This document shows positions 52,973 to 64,000 of a DNA stretch of 64,000 nucleotides, piece by piece (position 1 is the first letter of the stretch; every line of letters starts with the position of its first letter). Source of the DNA: Puccinellia tenuiflora (Eukaryota > Streptophyta > Magnoliopsida > Poales > Poaceae); contig QRDG01000846.1 of NCBI GenBank assembly GCA_012064385.1, forward strand, positions 310,001-374,000. The letters run 5' to 3'. Position numbers and translations under genes: made by a program. Below the pieces are notes generated by a model. That model saw only the letters and a program-made list of their open reading frames with translations, searched no databases and was not told the origin of the DNA.

Positions 52973-55900
52973 ATGGCGTCAAGCGCTCCAAGCTCACCGG
53001 TGATCGAAGCGACGCCACTGGCTTCGGCTCCGCCGATGGGCGGCTCTCTTTCCGCGGCCGCCGCCGCTGTCTCCGAGCCACCCGCCGCCGCCTCCGAGCC
53101 CTCCGCCGCTACAGCTGCATCTTCCCCGTCTCCGGTGGCCACCTTCACCGCGCCAGGCCGCGACGAAGTGGCCTTTGCGAAAGCCGCAGCCGAAGCCGCT
53201 GCCTCTGCCACTCAAGCCCCCAAGGCTTCTGACGCCGCAGCCGAAGGAGCTAGCGCTGGAGAGGAGGATGAAGAGGAGGAAGCCGGCAGCGATAAAGGTG
53301 CTGCCAACAACCCGACACATAATTGGGTCGGCTCAGCTGTAGAAGAAGGCGAGCTCAAAAGCATGGCGGCTGATGGCTGATGGCGTCATTCCTCCGGCAT
53401 CTTCTACTTCGCCGGCTTGGAGATCCGCCTTGGACGACCCGTATCCAACCCCAGTCCGGGACGAGCGGGTACTTCTCTCCTCCCACGTCTCTAGGGGTTT
53501 TTCTTTGCCGCCGTCGGCATTTCTGATAGAAATATTCGACCACTACGGCCTCCAACTCCATAACATCACCCCGAACAGTTTGCTATACATCTCCGGCTTT
53601 GTAGCTCTATTTGAAGGTTACTTAGGTATAAAACCTAGGCTAGACTTCTTCCATAGATGCTTCTTAGTCAAGAGGCAGACTGTCAACAAGGAGCTGCTAG
53701 TGGTCGGCTCAATCAGTTTCAACTGCCGCCGGGATATCGACTGGTACCCTCAGGTCCCAATCGTTGATTCGGCAAAGGGATGGGCTTCGACCTTCTTTTA
53801 CTGCAAGGACGTGGCACCACCGAACCGGCTGGAGGGCCTTGCCCCCTTCACAGATATAGCCGGCACGCCCATGCCGTCCTGGACGAAGAAGCCGTCGGCG
53901 AAGATGCCGGCAGACCATGCCGCCATTCAGGCGAAGATTTCGGAGTTAACCTCCGGCTCTCCTCCCCTAACTGGGGAGGACACCATAATATGCTGGGTCA
54001 AAAGACGGATCCAGCCCCTCCAGCACCGTACCCGCCTTTTGTGCGAGTACACTGGTAATGCTGATCCCATGAGGACCAGCGAGAAAGACATGGATGAGGA
54101 GCTCTACCACGCGCGCCTCAACCGCCTAATCAAAGCCCGGCCCAACGAGGGTCGGCAATATGAAGAATCGATGCCGATGTTCACGGCATCCAACCCTCCC
54201 CCAAAGGTACTTTGCCGAAAACAAAGTTCAATTCTTTGAAGGGATGTTAGCTTTATAGCCACAAGCTGACTTGTTTTATTCCTCAGATTCCAGGCCTTTC
54301 CACTTCTGGATCAGCTGGCACGTCGTCGTCCAGCAAAGTGATCCAGCGTCCCGTTACCTTTTCTTCGGCTCAAGCAGAGAGCCGGAAAAGGAAGAGCCAG
54401 TCTATCACGATTGGCGCCAAGTCATCCGAAGATGACAATGCCCTCGCTGGGCTCAATATCCCCAGCAAGAAGTAAGTCGGCTGACAATGCTTTGTTTTCT
54501 TCTCGCTTTGATATTGAGCCGGCCTTGCTGAACTTGCCCCTTATATCATTGCAGGATAAAAAAGGGCGCACCCCTTAAATCAAAGGTATGCGTCACGCGG
54601 AAGAAGGCGTCTCCCGCCGTAGCTCCTGCCACTCCGGTTCCGAAGCCGAACCCCGCCGAAGAGGGTGCCCGCACTGTGGCAGCAGGTCCTATCTTAGGGA
54701 GAGCCGGGACTACCCCTCCTTCGCAATGGACGGAGATGACGGGAAAGGTGACAGCACCTCCTTCCCCACCAAGGGCTGAAGCTCCGGCTAATGATGCCCC
54801 GACTTTCCCTCCAATCAAGGCAGAAGCCTTTGACGCGGAGGGGTATATTAAGCCGGAGTTCATGAGCCGGTTTATGCGCGCCCCTCGGTTGCCCCGAAAG
54901 AAAGGAACCATTGTCAGGGACGACGAGCCGGAACAGACCAAAGCCTATGACACCCTTGATGTCATAGAGATCCTTGAGGACCAGCAGCAATACTTCACTG
55001 AGTCCTTTGATGCCGGCATGTCCCTTCTGCGCGAGCACTTCCAGGTAAATATCTTCCCCAGTAGCCCCCGAGCACTATGCCGGACTAAATTAAGAAAGAT
55101 AGCCGACATAGTGGTCAAGTCAAATGCATCCACCTAGCCCCCCGGCATTTAGAGTGCCTTCATGTAGCCATATTGTCATCAAGCTTTAGGCTTTTAGCAA
55201 AACTCCTTACGCAGATTCATCGAGAAATTGGCGCTGAAACCATCACTTCTTTGGGTTTGCGAAATCAGGAGATGCGCCGACTAAGGGCAGAGCTGGCAAA
55301 CAAGGACACCATTATTGCCGGGTTTGAAGCAGACCGGGTCATTTACCAGGGTAATAATGCCGAAAAAACTTTCAATTTCTTGCTTCCAGCTTTATTTGTC
55401 TGCTAACGATATATTTGCCGCAGACGCCATCAACAAGGCCAAGGAGTTCGCAGACAACGTGGGAACCGTCGACCAGCTCCGCAACGAGAACATTGAGCTG
55501 AAAAAGCTTAATGAATCGATGAAGACAGAGCTGGAATCGGCTCAAAAAGCTCTTGTGCAAGCCGAGCAAAATCTGGAGACAGAGAGGCAACAGAGCAAAG
55601 ATTCCCTCCGTGAAGTTCAGGACCGGCTTGACAAGCGTCTGGACGAATCACTGGCAATAGACAACCAGCTTCTGAGTAAGTTTTATACTTAAGAACTCAT
55701 TTTTGCTGCGTTTGTGTCTGCCTGCTTAACAAGTTAACTTCGCCTTTTACAGCTCCGGCCGGCTTGGGCCATGAACTGACAGCGGAGAACCGGCTTGACC
55801 GGATTTTGGAGATGGGGGAAATTATCCCGAAGATACTTTCTTCGGGAAAAAATATTGTTGAAAAATTCTTTCCCGGCAACCCCGAGTCTTTGGCGAACCT

Positions 55901-56228
55901 GGCAGATTTGCCGGCCGAGTTGGATGAGGCAACTTCGTTCTTTGACGAACGGCTCCGATCCAGCGCTCGCGGAGGTGCGAAGACGGCTCTGGGCTTAATG
56001 ATGGCTCACTACCCAGAAGCTGAAGCTTGGCGGGTGGCATCCGGCTTTCCTCTTGAAAAGGAGGATGGCTCACCGCTTGATGACCAAGATCGCAGGAAGA
56101 TTCTGCACTCCGTCTCCGGCTATGCCAGCAAGATTGCCAAGATGGTATCGTTGACCACCATCTTCAAGGAAGTTCCGTGCCCGCCAACACCCGTCCAATC
56201 AGATGATGACGGCGAGGAGGCGAACTGA
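52973..56228 (+). CDS. six-exon antisense gene of the Tat element, Transposase_28 (PF04195)-type protein
   Basis: Exons read from splice signals and frame: 52973-54206, 54287-54471, 54555-55044, 55215-55350, 55424-55675 and 55753-56228. All five introns (73-170 bp) are GT/AG and every junction keeps one frame to the TGA at 56226. Only a 7-bp tandem duplication in exon 1 (53368-53381) shifts the frame; without it the gene has 922 codons including stop. The protein starts MASSAPSSPVIEATPLASAP with an alanine/serine-rich, acidic leader. GFSLPPSAFLIEIFDHYGLQ and ISGFVALFEGYLGIKPRLDF belong to the 'putative gypsy type transposon' domain. A basic, proline-rich middle and a coiled coil (exon E) follow, and the acidic C-terminus ends QSDDDGEEAN. 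Function unknown. Additional ORFs in this place and antisense orientation are known from other Tat elements. Codon use is intact over most of its length, which suggests recent selection. Confidence 0.75.
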
Positions 56229-56762
56229 TGTTAAAGCCGAATTTGCTCATTCGAGCCGGCTTCCCTGAAAAATGTAGACTAGATGTAAGCAAGTCGAACA
56301 GTGTGAAATATTTTGTAAATAACTGTCTTTTGCCATATTTAACTTATCTACTTTTGCAATTTTGCATTTTTTATGCCTCAGTTCAATCTGGCCTTGACAC
56401 CTTAGCTTTTAAGTGCCAGCAAACCTATTGCGAAGCAAACTTGCTGAGCAACAGGGTACACAATGACCAATCTGTTTATACCCAGATCAAGTGCCGCCTT
56501 TCGGTGCCGGAACACTTTGAAGCAACCCGGCGCAAAAAGCTATCAGACAAACATTATTTGGCAAAATTTTATTTTTTCATCGCCTTAAGGCGGATTCAAC
56601 AGAGAAAAGAGTTTACCAACTAGCAACACAGGCAATTTCGGGTAAACAGATATTATCAATAAGATCATTGGGAAATAAGGGATGGTACAGATTCTCGAAT
56701 TCGACATGAGAGAAACCAATTTTTATTTCATGATCACATTGACATGGTTACAATAGAATTTG
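56229..56762. other. spacer between antisense gene and integrase end
   Basis: The two converging genes end at 56228 (plus) and 56763 (minus). No further motif. Probably contains the 3' UTR of the antisense gene. Confidence 0.5.
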
Positions 56763-58500
56763 CTAAGTGTAAAAAGGACGTAGCTGAGCGATATTCCACG
56801 GACGTTTTGTCTCGTCTAAGCCGTCATCTACATGCCTTTTCCTCTTTCGACCTTTCTTCCTGGGATCTTTCTTTGAATCCCTTAAGTCGAGCAGGTAATA
56901 TGACCCGTTTTTCAGAACTTTGCTGATAACGAAAGGCCCTTCCCATGGTGGGGATAATTTGTGCTGCCGGCTTTGCACAAGCCGAAGCACTAAGTCGCCC
57001 TCTCGAAAAGATCGACTCCGCACTCTACGGCTCTGGTAGCGACGTAGATCTTGTTGATAGATGGCGGATCTTTGGAGAGCTAACTCTCTTTCTTCTTCGA
57101 GGACATCTAAGCCGTCTTGACGTGCTTCTTCTGCGTCTTCTTCGACGTAGGCTGCGACTCTAGGCGAATCGTGGATCATGTCGGATGGGAGCACCGCTTC
57201 TGCGCCATAGACAAGGAAGAAAGGGGTGAAGCCGGTTGATCTATTTGTGGTAGTACGAATACTCCATAAGACCGCCGGCAATTCATCAACCCACGCGCCG
57301 GCTGCTCGATGTAGAGGAGTTTCAAGCCTCGGCTTAATACCCTGCAGAATAATGCCGTTAGTGCGCTCTACCTGTCCATTGGATTGCGGGTGTGCCACCG
57401 ATGCCACATCGAGTCGGATCTTTGATCGGCTGCAGAACTTCGCTAGCTCACCGACGGCAAAGTTTGTGCCATTGTCGGTGATAATGCTATGCGGTATGCC
57501 GAATCGGGTTGTAATCTCGACGATGAACTTTGTTGCTGTAACTCCGTCGAGTTTCTTGATGGGCTTTGCCTCCACCCACTTTGTGAATTTGTCGACCGCC
57601 ACCAGCAGGTGGGTTAAGCCTCCCCTTGCCGTCTTAAAAGGTCCCACCATGTCGAGCCCCCAGACCGCGAACGGCCAAGTGATAGGGATCGTTCGAAGCT
57701 CCTGAGCCGGCAAGTGAATCTGCTTTGCGTAGCGCTGACATCCTTCACAAGTCTTGACGATGTTGATAGCATCCTCTTTAGCCGTCAGCCAGAAGAATCC
57801 GTGCCGAAACGCCTTGGCGACTAACGCCTTTGCCGCCACGTGATGCCCACATTCGCCGGAGTGGATTTCTTCTAAGATTTGCCGTCCTTCCTCTGGAGAG
57901 ACGCATCTTTGGAAGATGCCGGATGTGCTCCTCTTGTAGAGTTGCCCGTTAATAATCGTGTACGCCTTTGCTCGACGCTCAATTTGACGGCTTAGCACCT
58001 CGTCGTCCTTAGGCAGTTTCTTATTAACCAAGAAATCAATGTAGGGTGTGGTCCAATCTGGGGTTACCAAGCACACCTGAACTGATTCTGCCGACAAAGG
58101 GTAATCTTCATCGCCGCCTTTGATGGACGGCTTGTGAAGGTGATGGAGGAATACGTCTGGTGGCACTGCCTTTTTCTTGGATCCTATTCTGGCCAAGGCA
58201 TCAGCAGCTTCATTGTCATCTCGGGAGATATGTCGAACCTCTAAGCCGGCAAAGCATCGGCCGAATTCGTCGACTGTTCTTCTGTATTCCGCCATTGTGG
58301 GACTCTTCGTGTCCCAACATCCATCAAGTTGCTGCACAACCAGATCTGAGTCGCCATAGCAGAGGATGCGCTGTACTCCCAATTCCTTAGCCATGTGAAG
58401 ACCATGAAGGAGAGCCTCATACTCTGCTACATTGTTGGTGGCGTTGAAGTGGATTCGGAGGACATAACTGAGCTTATCACCCTTAGGCGATTTTAGAACC
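56763..58500 (-). pseudogene. Tat element second RNase H (C-terminal part) and integrase
   Basis: From the minus strand: MAKELGVQRILCYGDSDLVV and HISRDDNEAADALARIGSKK are the end of a plant RVT_3/archaeal-type RNase H. Integrase follows: zinc-binding residues in SGECGHHVAAKAL and TCEGCQRYAK, then the catalytic core with WGLDMVGPFKTARGG, IITDNGTNFA and NGQVERTNGIIL (D, D, E), and the C-terminal block ending RPWNIAQLRPFYT before the stop at 56763. The 543-codon part is open. A frameshift near 58480-58500 cuts it from the upstream RNase H half. Confidence 0.88.
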
Positions 58501-59150
58501 TACTCCAGCCCCCGAGCCTTCCTTCATCTTCGAGCCATCGAAGTGCATTATCCAGTACTGAGAATCCGGCAAAGGTGTGCTTTCCATTGCCTCTGTCCAA
58601 TCTGCAACAAAGTCGGCTAAGACCTGAGACTTGATGGCGGTCCTCGGCTTGTACTGTATGTCGAAAGCTGCTAACTCGATGCCCCATTTGGCGACTCGAC
58701 CCGTTGCGTCGGCATTGTTGATGATTTCCCTTAATGGAGCCTTGCTGACCACCGTGACTGTGTGATCATGGAAGTAATGACGCAGTTTCCTGGCGGCAAA
58801 GAATACGCCATAGGCTAACTTCTGGTAGTGGGGATAGCGCTGCTTTGAATCTGAGAATACCTCGCTAATAAAATAGACGGGGCGCTGATCCGGCCATTGC
58901 TTTCCCTCTTCCAGGCGCTCAACTACAATGACGGCACTGATAACAAAGTTTGTGGCCGACAAATAGAGCAAGAGTGGCTCTCTTTCCTTTGGAGCCGCCA
59001 AGATTGGAGCATGCGTCAATGTATACTTCAGCTGAGCTAAAGCTGCTTCTGCTTCCTCCGTCCAGACGAAATTATCCGACTTTTTGAGGAGTTTATACAG
59101 GGGCAAAGCTTTATCTCCAAGCCGGCTGATGAAACGGCTTACAGCCGCAG
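58483..59150 (-). pseudogene. Tat element RT connection/RNase H and start of second RNase H
   Basis: MPLYKLLKKSDNFVWTEEAE, then YPHYQKLAYGVFFAARKLRH and YFHDHTVTVVSKAPLREIIN form the RNase H tether typical of Gypsy pol. WIMHFDGSKMKEGSGAGV is the first strand of the second RNase H (catalytic D in FDGS). A frame change after this point and another near 59150 isolate the segment. Confidence 0.85.
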
Positions 59151-59992
59151 GCGGAACCCGTAAGCCGCTGTATGTCCTTCAGACAAGTCGGCTTCTCGAT
59201 GTTCTGAATCGCCTTTATCTTTTCCGGGTTAACTTCAATTCCTCTTTGGGAAACAATGAAGCCCAGAAGCTTGCCTGCGGGTACACCGAAGACGCATTTT
59301 GCCGGATTAAGCTTCATCTGGTACTCCCTTAGGTTTGCAAAGGTTTCCGACAGATCGGCGATGAGATCGCCACGCTTCTTCGACATGACTGCAATGTCGT
59401 CAACATAGACGTGAACATTGCGGCCAATTTGCTTGTCCAGACACCGCTGCATACACCTTTGGTAAGTAGCACCGGCGTTCTTTAAGCCGAACGGCATTGT
59501 GACATAGCAATAATTGCCATACGGCGTAGTGAAGGATGTCTTGATTTGATCTGACTCCTTCATCTTTATCTGATGGTAACCCGAATAAGCGTCCAGAAAA
59601 CATAGCATCTCTGAGCCGGCAGTTGAATCAATGACCTGATCGATGCGCGGTAAAGCGAACGGATCTTTAGGGCAGGCTTTGTTTAAGCCGGTGAAATCAA
59701 TGCACATACGCAGCTCCGAGGTGTTCTTCTTTGGGACTAGCACGGGATTTGCCAACCAATCAGTGTGGACAACTTCACGAATGAATTTGGCGGCTGTGAG
59801 CCTTAGGATCTCCTTTCCAACCGCCTTGCGCTTCTCAGTTCCGAGCCGACGAAGGCCTTGCTTGACCGGCTTTGCGTCCTTGTTGACTTTTAGGGAGTGC
59901 TCGGCAAGTTTCCTCGGGACACCTGGCATGTCAGATGGTGACCAGGCAAATATGTCCCGGTTCTCACGGAGAAACTTGACGAGCTCGCCTTC
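59111..59992 (-). pseudogene. Tat element reverse transcriptase
   Basis: The minus frame shows VNKDAKPVKQGLRRL, FIREVVHTDWLANPVLVPKK, LRMCIDFTGLNKACPKDPFA, FLDAYSGYHQIKM, TMPFGLKNAGATYQ and the catalytic HVYVDDIAVMSK. It is separated from protease by one in-frame TAG (59993-59995) and from the next segment by a frameshift near 59150. RT makes the cDNA of the element. Confidence 0.9.
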
Positions 59993-61776
59993 CTATTTGT
60001 CATCGAGACCGGTGCCGATGATGGCCTCCTTTGTCGGATCCTCCTTTGAGAGCTTGATTTTCTTGGTGTCATCCTTTGGCTTGAAGCTTGAGTCGACTTT
60101 AGAGGACGGCTTTTCAGTCGCCGGCATCTCATCGGGACCAATTGTTTTCTTGAGGTCCTCCAACTCTTCCCTGCAGATTGCTTGTTCAGCATGGACGGCA
60201 TTGGAGGCCTCGCATTCCTTGGCTTTCTTGAAGTCTCCCTTAACTGTGATGACGCCATTGGGTCCCGGCATTTTCAGCATGCTGTAGATGTAGCAGGGCC
60301 GAGCCATAAACTTGGCGAAAGCCGGACGTCCAAAGATTGCATGGTATGCACTTCTGAAGGGAACCACCTCAAAAGAGACGTCCTCAGTCCGAAAATTATC
60401 GGCTTCACCAAAGGTGACCTTCAGGGTAATTTGCCCCATCGAGGAAGCTTGTCGTCCCGGCACAATCCCATGAAACTTCACAGTACTGTGGGTGAGTTGT
60501 GACTCGGAAATACGCATCCTCCTTAACGTTGCGGCGTAAAGTATGTTGATACTACTGCCGCCATCCATGAGTACCTTTGTCAACTTGTACTTGTCGACTA
60601 TTGGGCTGACGACTAAGGCGTAGGTGCGCTTTGCAGGAACTCTATCCGGGTGATCGCTGCGATCCCATGTGATGGGTGTGTCGGACCAATCCAGATATTG
60701 AGGAACTGCGGGCACCGTAGCGTTGAGTTCTCGCCAAGCCGCCTTTTCTTTGCGTGAAGAATCTGTTGCCAGGTTGACAATGAGACTTTCGGCATGCTTA
60801 GGGAATTTGCTGCATTTTTCTTTGGAGGCGGCGTCATCCGACTCTGAAGCAGCTTCTTCCTTCTCTTTGTCGTCCTTCCTGGACTTGCGCTTGTTCCTTG
60901 ACTTGCCGGCCTTGGGGTCCTTAGCGATGTCTCGATTAATGTGACATTGCTGGATCGTGTGGGAACTTGTCCCATCTGGCCTCAGATGATGGACACAGGG
61001 GTTGTGCTTGATGTCGTCATACTTCACCGCTGGTGGCCGGGATGATTGGTTATTTGCCGGCTTCTTGCCTTGCCACTTGCCATTGCTTGAACCACCCTTT
61101 CCAAAGGCGGCAGCGACCTCATGAGAAGGGCCGGCTTGATCTTCAACCTTCTTTTTCCCGGACTCGCGTCGGCGGTTTTCGGCATCCTCCCTGTTGTCAT
61201 CATCGGCGGCGGCGTACTTGTTTGCACAAGCGAGTAAGCCCCCCAAAGTTTCCGACTCGTCGCTGTAGATCATGAAGCGGAAAGTCGTCCCCTTCCTCAG
61301 AGATTGCTTGAAAGCGTGGATCGCCTGAGTTTCTGAGACGCCTTCGCAAGCGTTCTTGATTTCACTCCATCGTGAGACGAATTCACGGCTAGACTCGTTC
61401 CTTTGCTGCACGCACCGCTGTAAGTCGAAAATCGACTTTGGGCGCTTATATGTGCCCTGGAAGTGCTGGATAAAAACACGCTTCATGTCACTCCAGGTAT
61501 GAACTGTCCTTTCGGGCAGACCTTCAATCCACATGCGTGCCGTCCCGGTTAACATCAGGGGCAAAAATCGCACTGCCGAGTCGGCGCTGCCTTGATATAT
61601 GTCGCAGGCACTAACGTAATCTGAGAGCCAGGTCTCAGGATTAGCCGTACCGCTGTACTTCTCAACCATCTTTGTTACGTTCGACAAAGTGGGAGGTAGA
61701 ATTTGCTCTCTGATTGTTCTGCCAAAACACTTGGGGCCGAGGTACTGGGCATCTCTGGCCGACTTCCTCTCCTCGA
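59993..61776 (-). pseudogene. Tat element gag core and aspartic protease
   Basis: Gag core: GTANPETWLSDYVSACDIYQ, LPLMLTGTARMWIEGLPER, FIQHFQGTYKRPKSIFDLQR and ESSREFVSRWSEIKNACEG. A basic linker follows, then protease with VLMDGGSSINILYA in the active-site place, FHGIVPGRQASSMGQ and AIFGRPAFAKFMARP. The open part starts at 61687 (first Met) but homologous codons reach about 61776. It ends at the TAG at 59993. Confidence 0.87.
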
Positions 61777-63450
61777 TTAGGCTTCGAACATCATTGGCTG
61801 GTGGCGGTTTAGCAACCGACTTTTCTTGTCTTGGTTCTTCCCTGTGACGGCTTTGGCTTGCCCGGCTTGCATTAGCGGAGGGCTTGGAGTCCTTTGTCGT
61901 CGTGGAGGGGGTATGTATTTGGAAGTGTTATCTCCCTCTTTGCGCGGTGGAGGCGGCGGTGGAGGTGGCATATGACCTCTGTTTCCCTCCCTTCGGGGTT
62001 GATTTTCCCCTTCACGTCGTCGCTCCTGACGGGGTGGAGCCACCTTTTCCTTGCGAGGATCCTCCTTTCGCTCTCGGCTCCGATGCCTTTCCTGACCAGC
62101 TTCACGATGGCGTGAAGAACCTGTCCGGGATTCCGCGCCTCTAGGCTGCTTGTCCTTCGGGTCCTTGCTGCCTTTGTTGTGACTGCTTGAGCCGGCCGGG
62201 TCGTCATCTGGGTCGGCAGGGGCAGCAGCCATTGGCTTGTTAGCGGTTGACTTGCAAAGGCGAGAATCATCAACGAGCCGCCCTGTTTTGACTTGCGAAT
62301 CATTCTGCTGCTGCTGTGCAACCTCCAGTAGATAAGCCGAATATTTAAGCCGAGCGTCACGATCCAGAGATTTGTCGAACATGACCTCCTGGGCAGCCTC
62401 CATATTTTTGGCTGGGGTATTGAAGTAACACAGATTTGTCACCGGGTCACGTCGGTGGTGGTACTTCCTCCAGACTGAATCTACATGATCGGCTTCCCAC
62501 TTGCTACGGAAATCCAACCTCTTATGCAGGTTCTTATCACGAGCCGGACGGAAAACATCGTCAGCCCCCTTTTCCCCCTGCTTTCGGATGAACTCCGTTT
62601 CCTTGTTTGTGAGCTCAACTTCACGCTCTACTATCTGGGCGGCTTGCTCCTCAAGTAGGGCGCGGCGCTTCTCAATGTCGTCCAGCGATGCGTTTGGAGG
62701 GAGTGGCGTCAACAGTTGCTTGCAGCTCGCCATCTTTCTTTCGTGCTCCCTCTGCGCCGCGTCGCCGGTCTTAGCGTCAATGTCGTCTCCTCCAGCCGGC
62801 CTTCTGTCTGCCCCCTTTGATGGAGCCAGTGGTGGTACGAAATCCACCTTGAGATTTCCGGCTTGCGGAGTTTTTTCTTCGCCATTGGCGGTTTTCGAGG
62901 TGTTGGGGTCGGCATTAGGATCCGAGATGTTTCCCATCAAGACCTCGACAGGGCGTCCCAAGCAGGACGCAACCTTCCGACTGAAATCGTCGGATTCTCC
63001 TTCAGACTCAGGGTCTTGCTCCATAGGAGCGGTGTCCACTGATCCGGCTTCTGAATCTGCCTCCATCTGCAAAGCAGGAAGGATTGACTCAGGTAGTGTC
63101 GTCGACTCGTTTGAGCCGGATTCTCCAGCCATGCCGACGAAGTGGAAACCCGGCGCCGCCCCTGAGGTTGCGTCATCTTCGGAGTCCTCATCGTCAGCAT
63201 CAAACGCTAGATCCAGATCAGCTAGCTCCTCAGAGTCTAGGTCCGATCCGTCTTCAAAGTTGTAGGGGTGGGTGGTGGGCAAACTCGATGTGAACCCGAG
63301 ATCGTCCAAAGCCTGGGCGGTGAAGCCGACGAAGATGTCGAAACCGCCGATGGAGACCGTGGACCAGCCGGCGGGATCCTCCTTTGCCGGCGTCCAGAGG
63401 CCATCGTTGAAGACGTGGCCGGCTCCCGATTCGTCGAAGTAGCTCACCAT
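61777..63450 (-). pseudogene. Tat element gag N-terminal region
   Basis: Likely ATG at 63450 (MVSYFDESGAGHVFNDGLW), 69 bases after the PBS. Acidic region, then a helical block (LLEEQAAQIVEREVELTNKE), then an arginine/glutamate-rich stretch with PPPPPPPPRKEG. A longer frame from 63639 would start in the LTR. A frameshift at about 61800-61860 separates it from the gag core. Confidence 0.7.
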
Positions 63451-63518
63451 GCCGACCGCGATGGTGTCGCCGACTCCGCCTGCAGCTCCTGGACAGATCG
63501 AAACCCCAGAGGTCTCCT

Positions 63519-63536
63519 GCCCCACGGTGGGCGCCA
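63519..63536 (-). promoter_or_regulatory. PBS of the Tat element (tRNA-Lys)
   Basis: TGGCGCCCACCGTGGGGC on the minus strand, two bases inside the 5' LTR. Complementary to the 3' end of tRNA-Lys(CTT). Confidence 0.92.
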
Positions 63537-63538
63537 AC

Positions 63539-64000
63539 TGTCGTGGTATTGTCGAATCTAGCCGCGGCAGGGGTGCCATCGAGCTAGGTAGAGCGAGGGG
63601 TTTTGGAGAAGTTGGGGATTCCGGCTTAGGGATAGACACCAGTTTACCCAGCTTCGGATCACACGACGGTGGCGTGATCCTACGTGCTGCTATAAATCAC
63701 TATATAGGCAATATCGCCGAGTTACAGTGAGATCTCGCCGAGATTGAGGTTCTCGTCGAGATGAATCGTATCAAGAGTGCGTGCCCTAAGGCGTCCCATA
63801 GGCCGGCTTATATAGGCGTCCGGCCTAGGGCTTACAGGAGAAAACCTACCGACTAAGTCAGAGTCCTAAACTAATCCGGCTTGGGCTTTGTCTTGTGGGC
63901 CAAGTCTTCCGCAATACCAGCCGCCTTCTGGAACCTTCCTTAGCCGGATGGGCCTCCTGCGCTTCATCATACTGGGCCGCCCGATAAGCCGGAATTCGGC
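63539..64000 (-). repeat. 5' LTR of the Tat element, partial
   Basis: First 462 bases (plus-strand order) of the second LTR; runs off the window. Differs from 51932-52393 only by one extra C and a two-base deletion. Confidence 0.92.

Larger units (their letters stand above)
51932..64000 (-). mobile_element. young Tat-lineage Gypsy retrotransposon (runs off the window)
   Basis: LTR copies at 51932-52472 (3' LTR in element sense) and from 63539 to beyond the window (5' LTR). Over the shared 460 bases I see no substitution and two small indels. In minus sense the order is LTR, tRNA-Lys PBS, gag, protease, RT, RNase H, a second (archaeal-type) RNase H, integrase, then a 4.3-kb region with an antisense gene, polypurine tract, LTR. 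The second RNase H and the additional gene behind pol are known traits of the Tat lineage. Preceded by CTCGG at 51927-51931, so CTCGG is expected after the distal LTR. Confidence 0.9.

Overview
The window is nuclear DNA of a grass, most likely a Triticeae or close Pooideae genome. The evidence is plant intron structure, a plant tRNA-Lys gene, a SIRE/Maximus-type Copia element, Tat- and Athila-type Gypsy elements, and CACTA elements with CACTAGTA ends. No prokaryotic organisation is visible. Only about the first 7.7 kb is genic; the rest is mobile DNA, much of it nested three to four levels deep.

Genic part (1-7740). The window opens inside the C-terminal end of an ELF4-like circadian clock gene. 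A low-copy stretch with small DNA-transposon remnants follows: a PIF/Harbinger-like element with TTA target duplications, an RNase H-like relic, an AT-rich repeat block and a MITE-like element. An intact three-exon R2R3-MYB gene of the C1/TT2 (bHLH-binding, flavonoid) type and a tRNA-Lys(CTT) gene complete this part.

Transposon part. A 1.7 kb non-autonomous CACTA element (8159-9881, target duplication CAA) carries a transduplicated, frameshifted EF-hand gene fragment between two arrays of palindromic subterminal repeats. After a truncated LTR relic comes a SIRE/Maximus-like Copia element spanning 11581-43065 on the minus strand (target duplication CAGAA). It holds (a) a Gypsy gag-protease insertion with one LTR only but perfect 5-bp target duplications (16468-20211); (b) an Athila-like Gypsy element (26175-37986) in its 5' LTR, which itself contains two solo LTRs; and (c) a 3.9 kb element without clear coding capacity (38466-42403) inserted in the TATA region of the same LTR. 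Next is a 1.9 kb Copia-type mini-element whose ORF has an IQ motif (44990-46935). Last is a second, autonomous-type CACTA element (from 47965) with a broken TNP2 transposase, split by a solo LTR and cut at 51931 by a very young Tat-lineage Gypsy element that runs past the window end.

The features most worth following up are: the six-exon, TATA-equipped gene lying antisense between pol and the 3' LTR of the Tat element; a 13-bp palindrome (CCGGAGNCTCCGG) reused in the Copia U3, its non-coding region and its integrase/RT hinge; the one-LTR insertion with clean target duplications; and repeated polypurine-tract-like modules in the 3.9 kb element. All boundaries were read by eye from terminal dinucleotides, target duplications, primer binding sites and polypurine tracts. 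Family names below superfamily or lineage level are not asserted.
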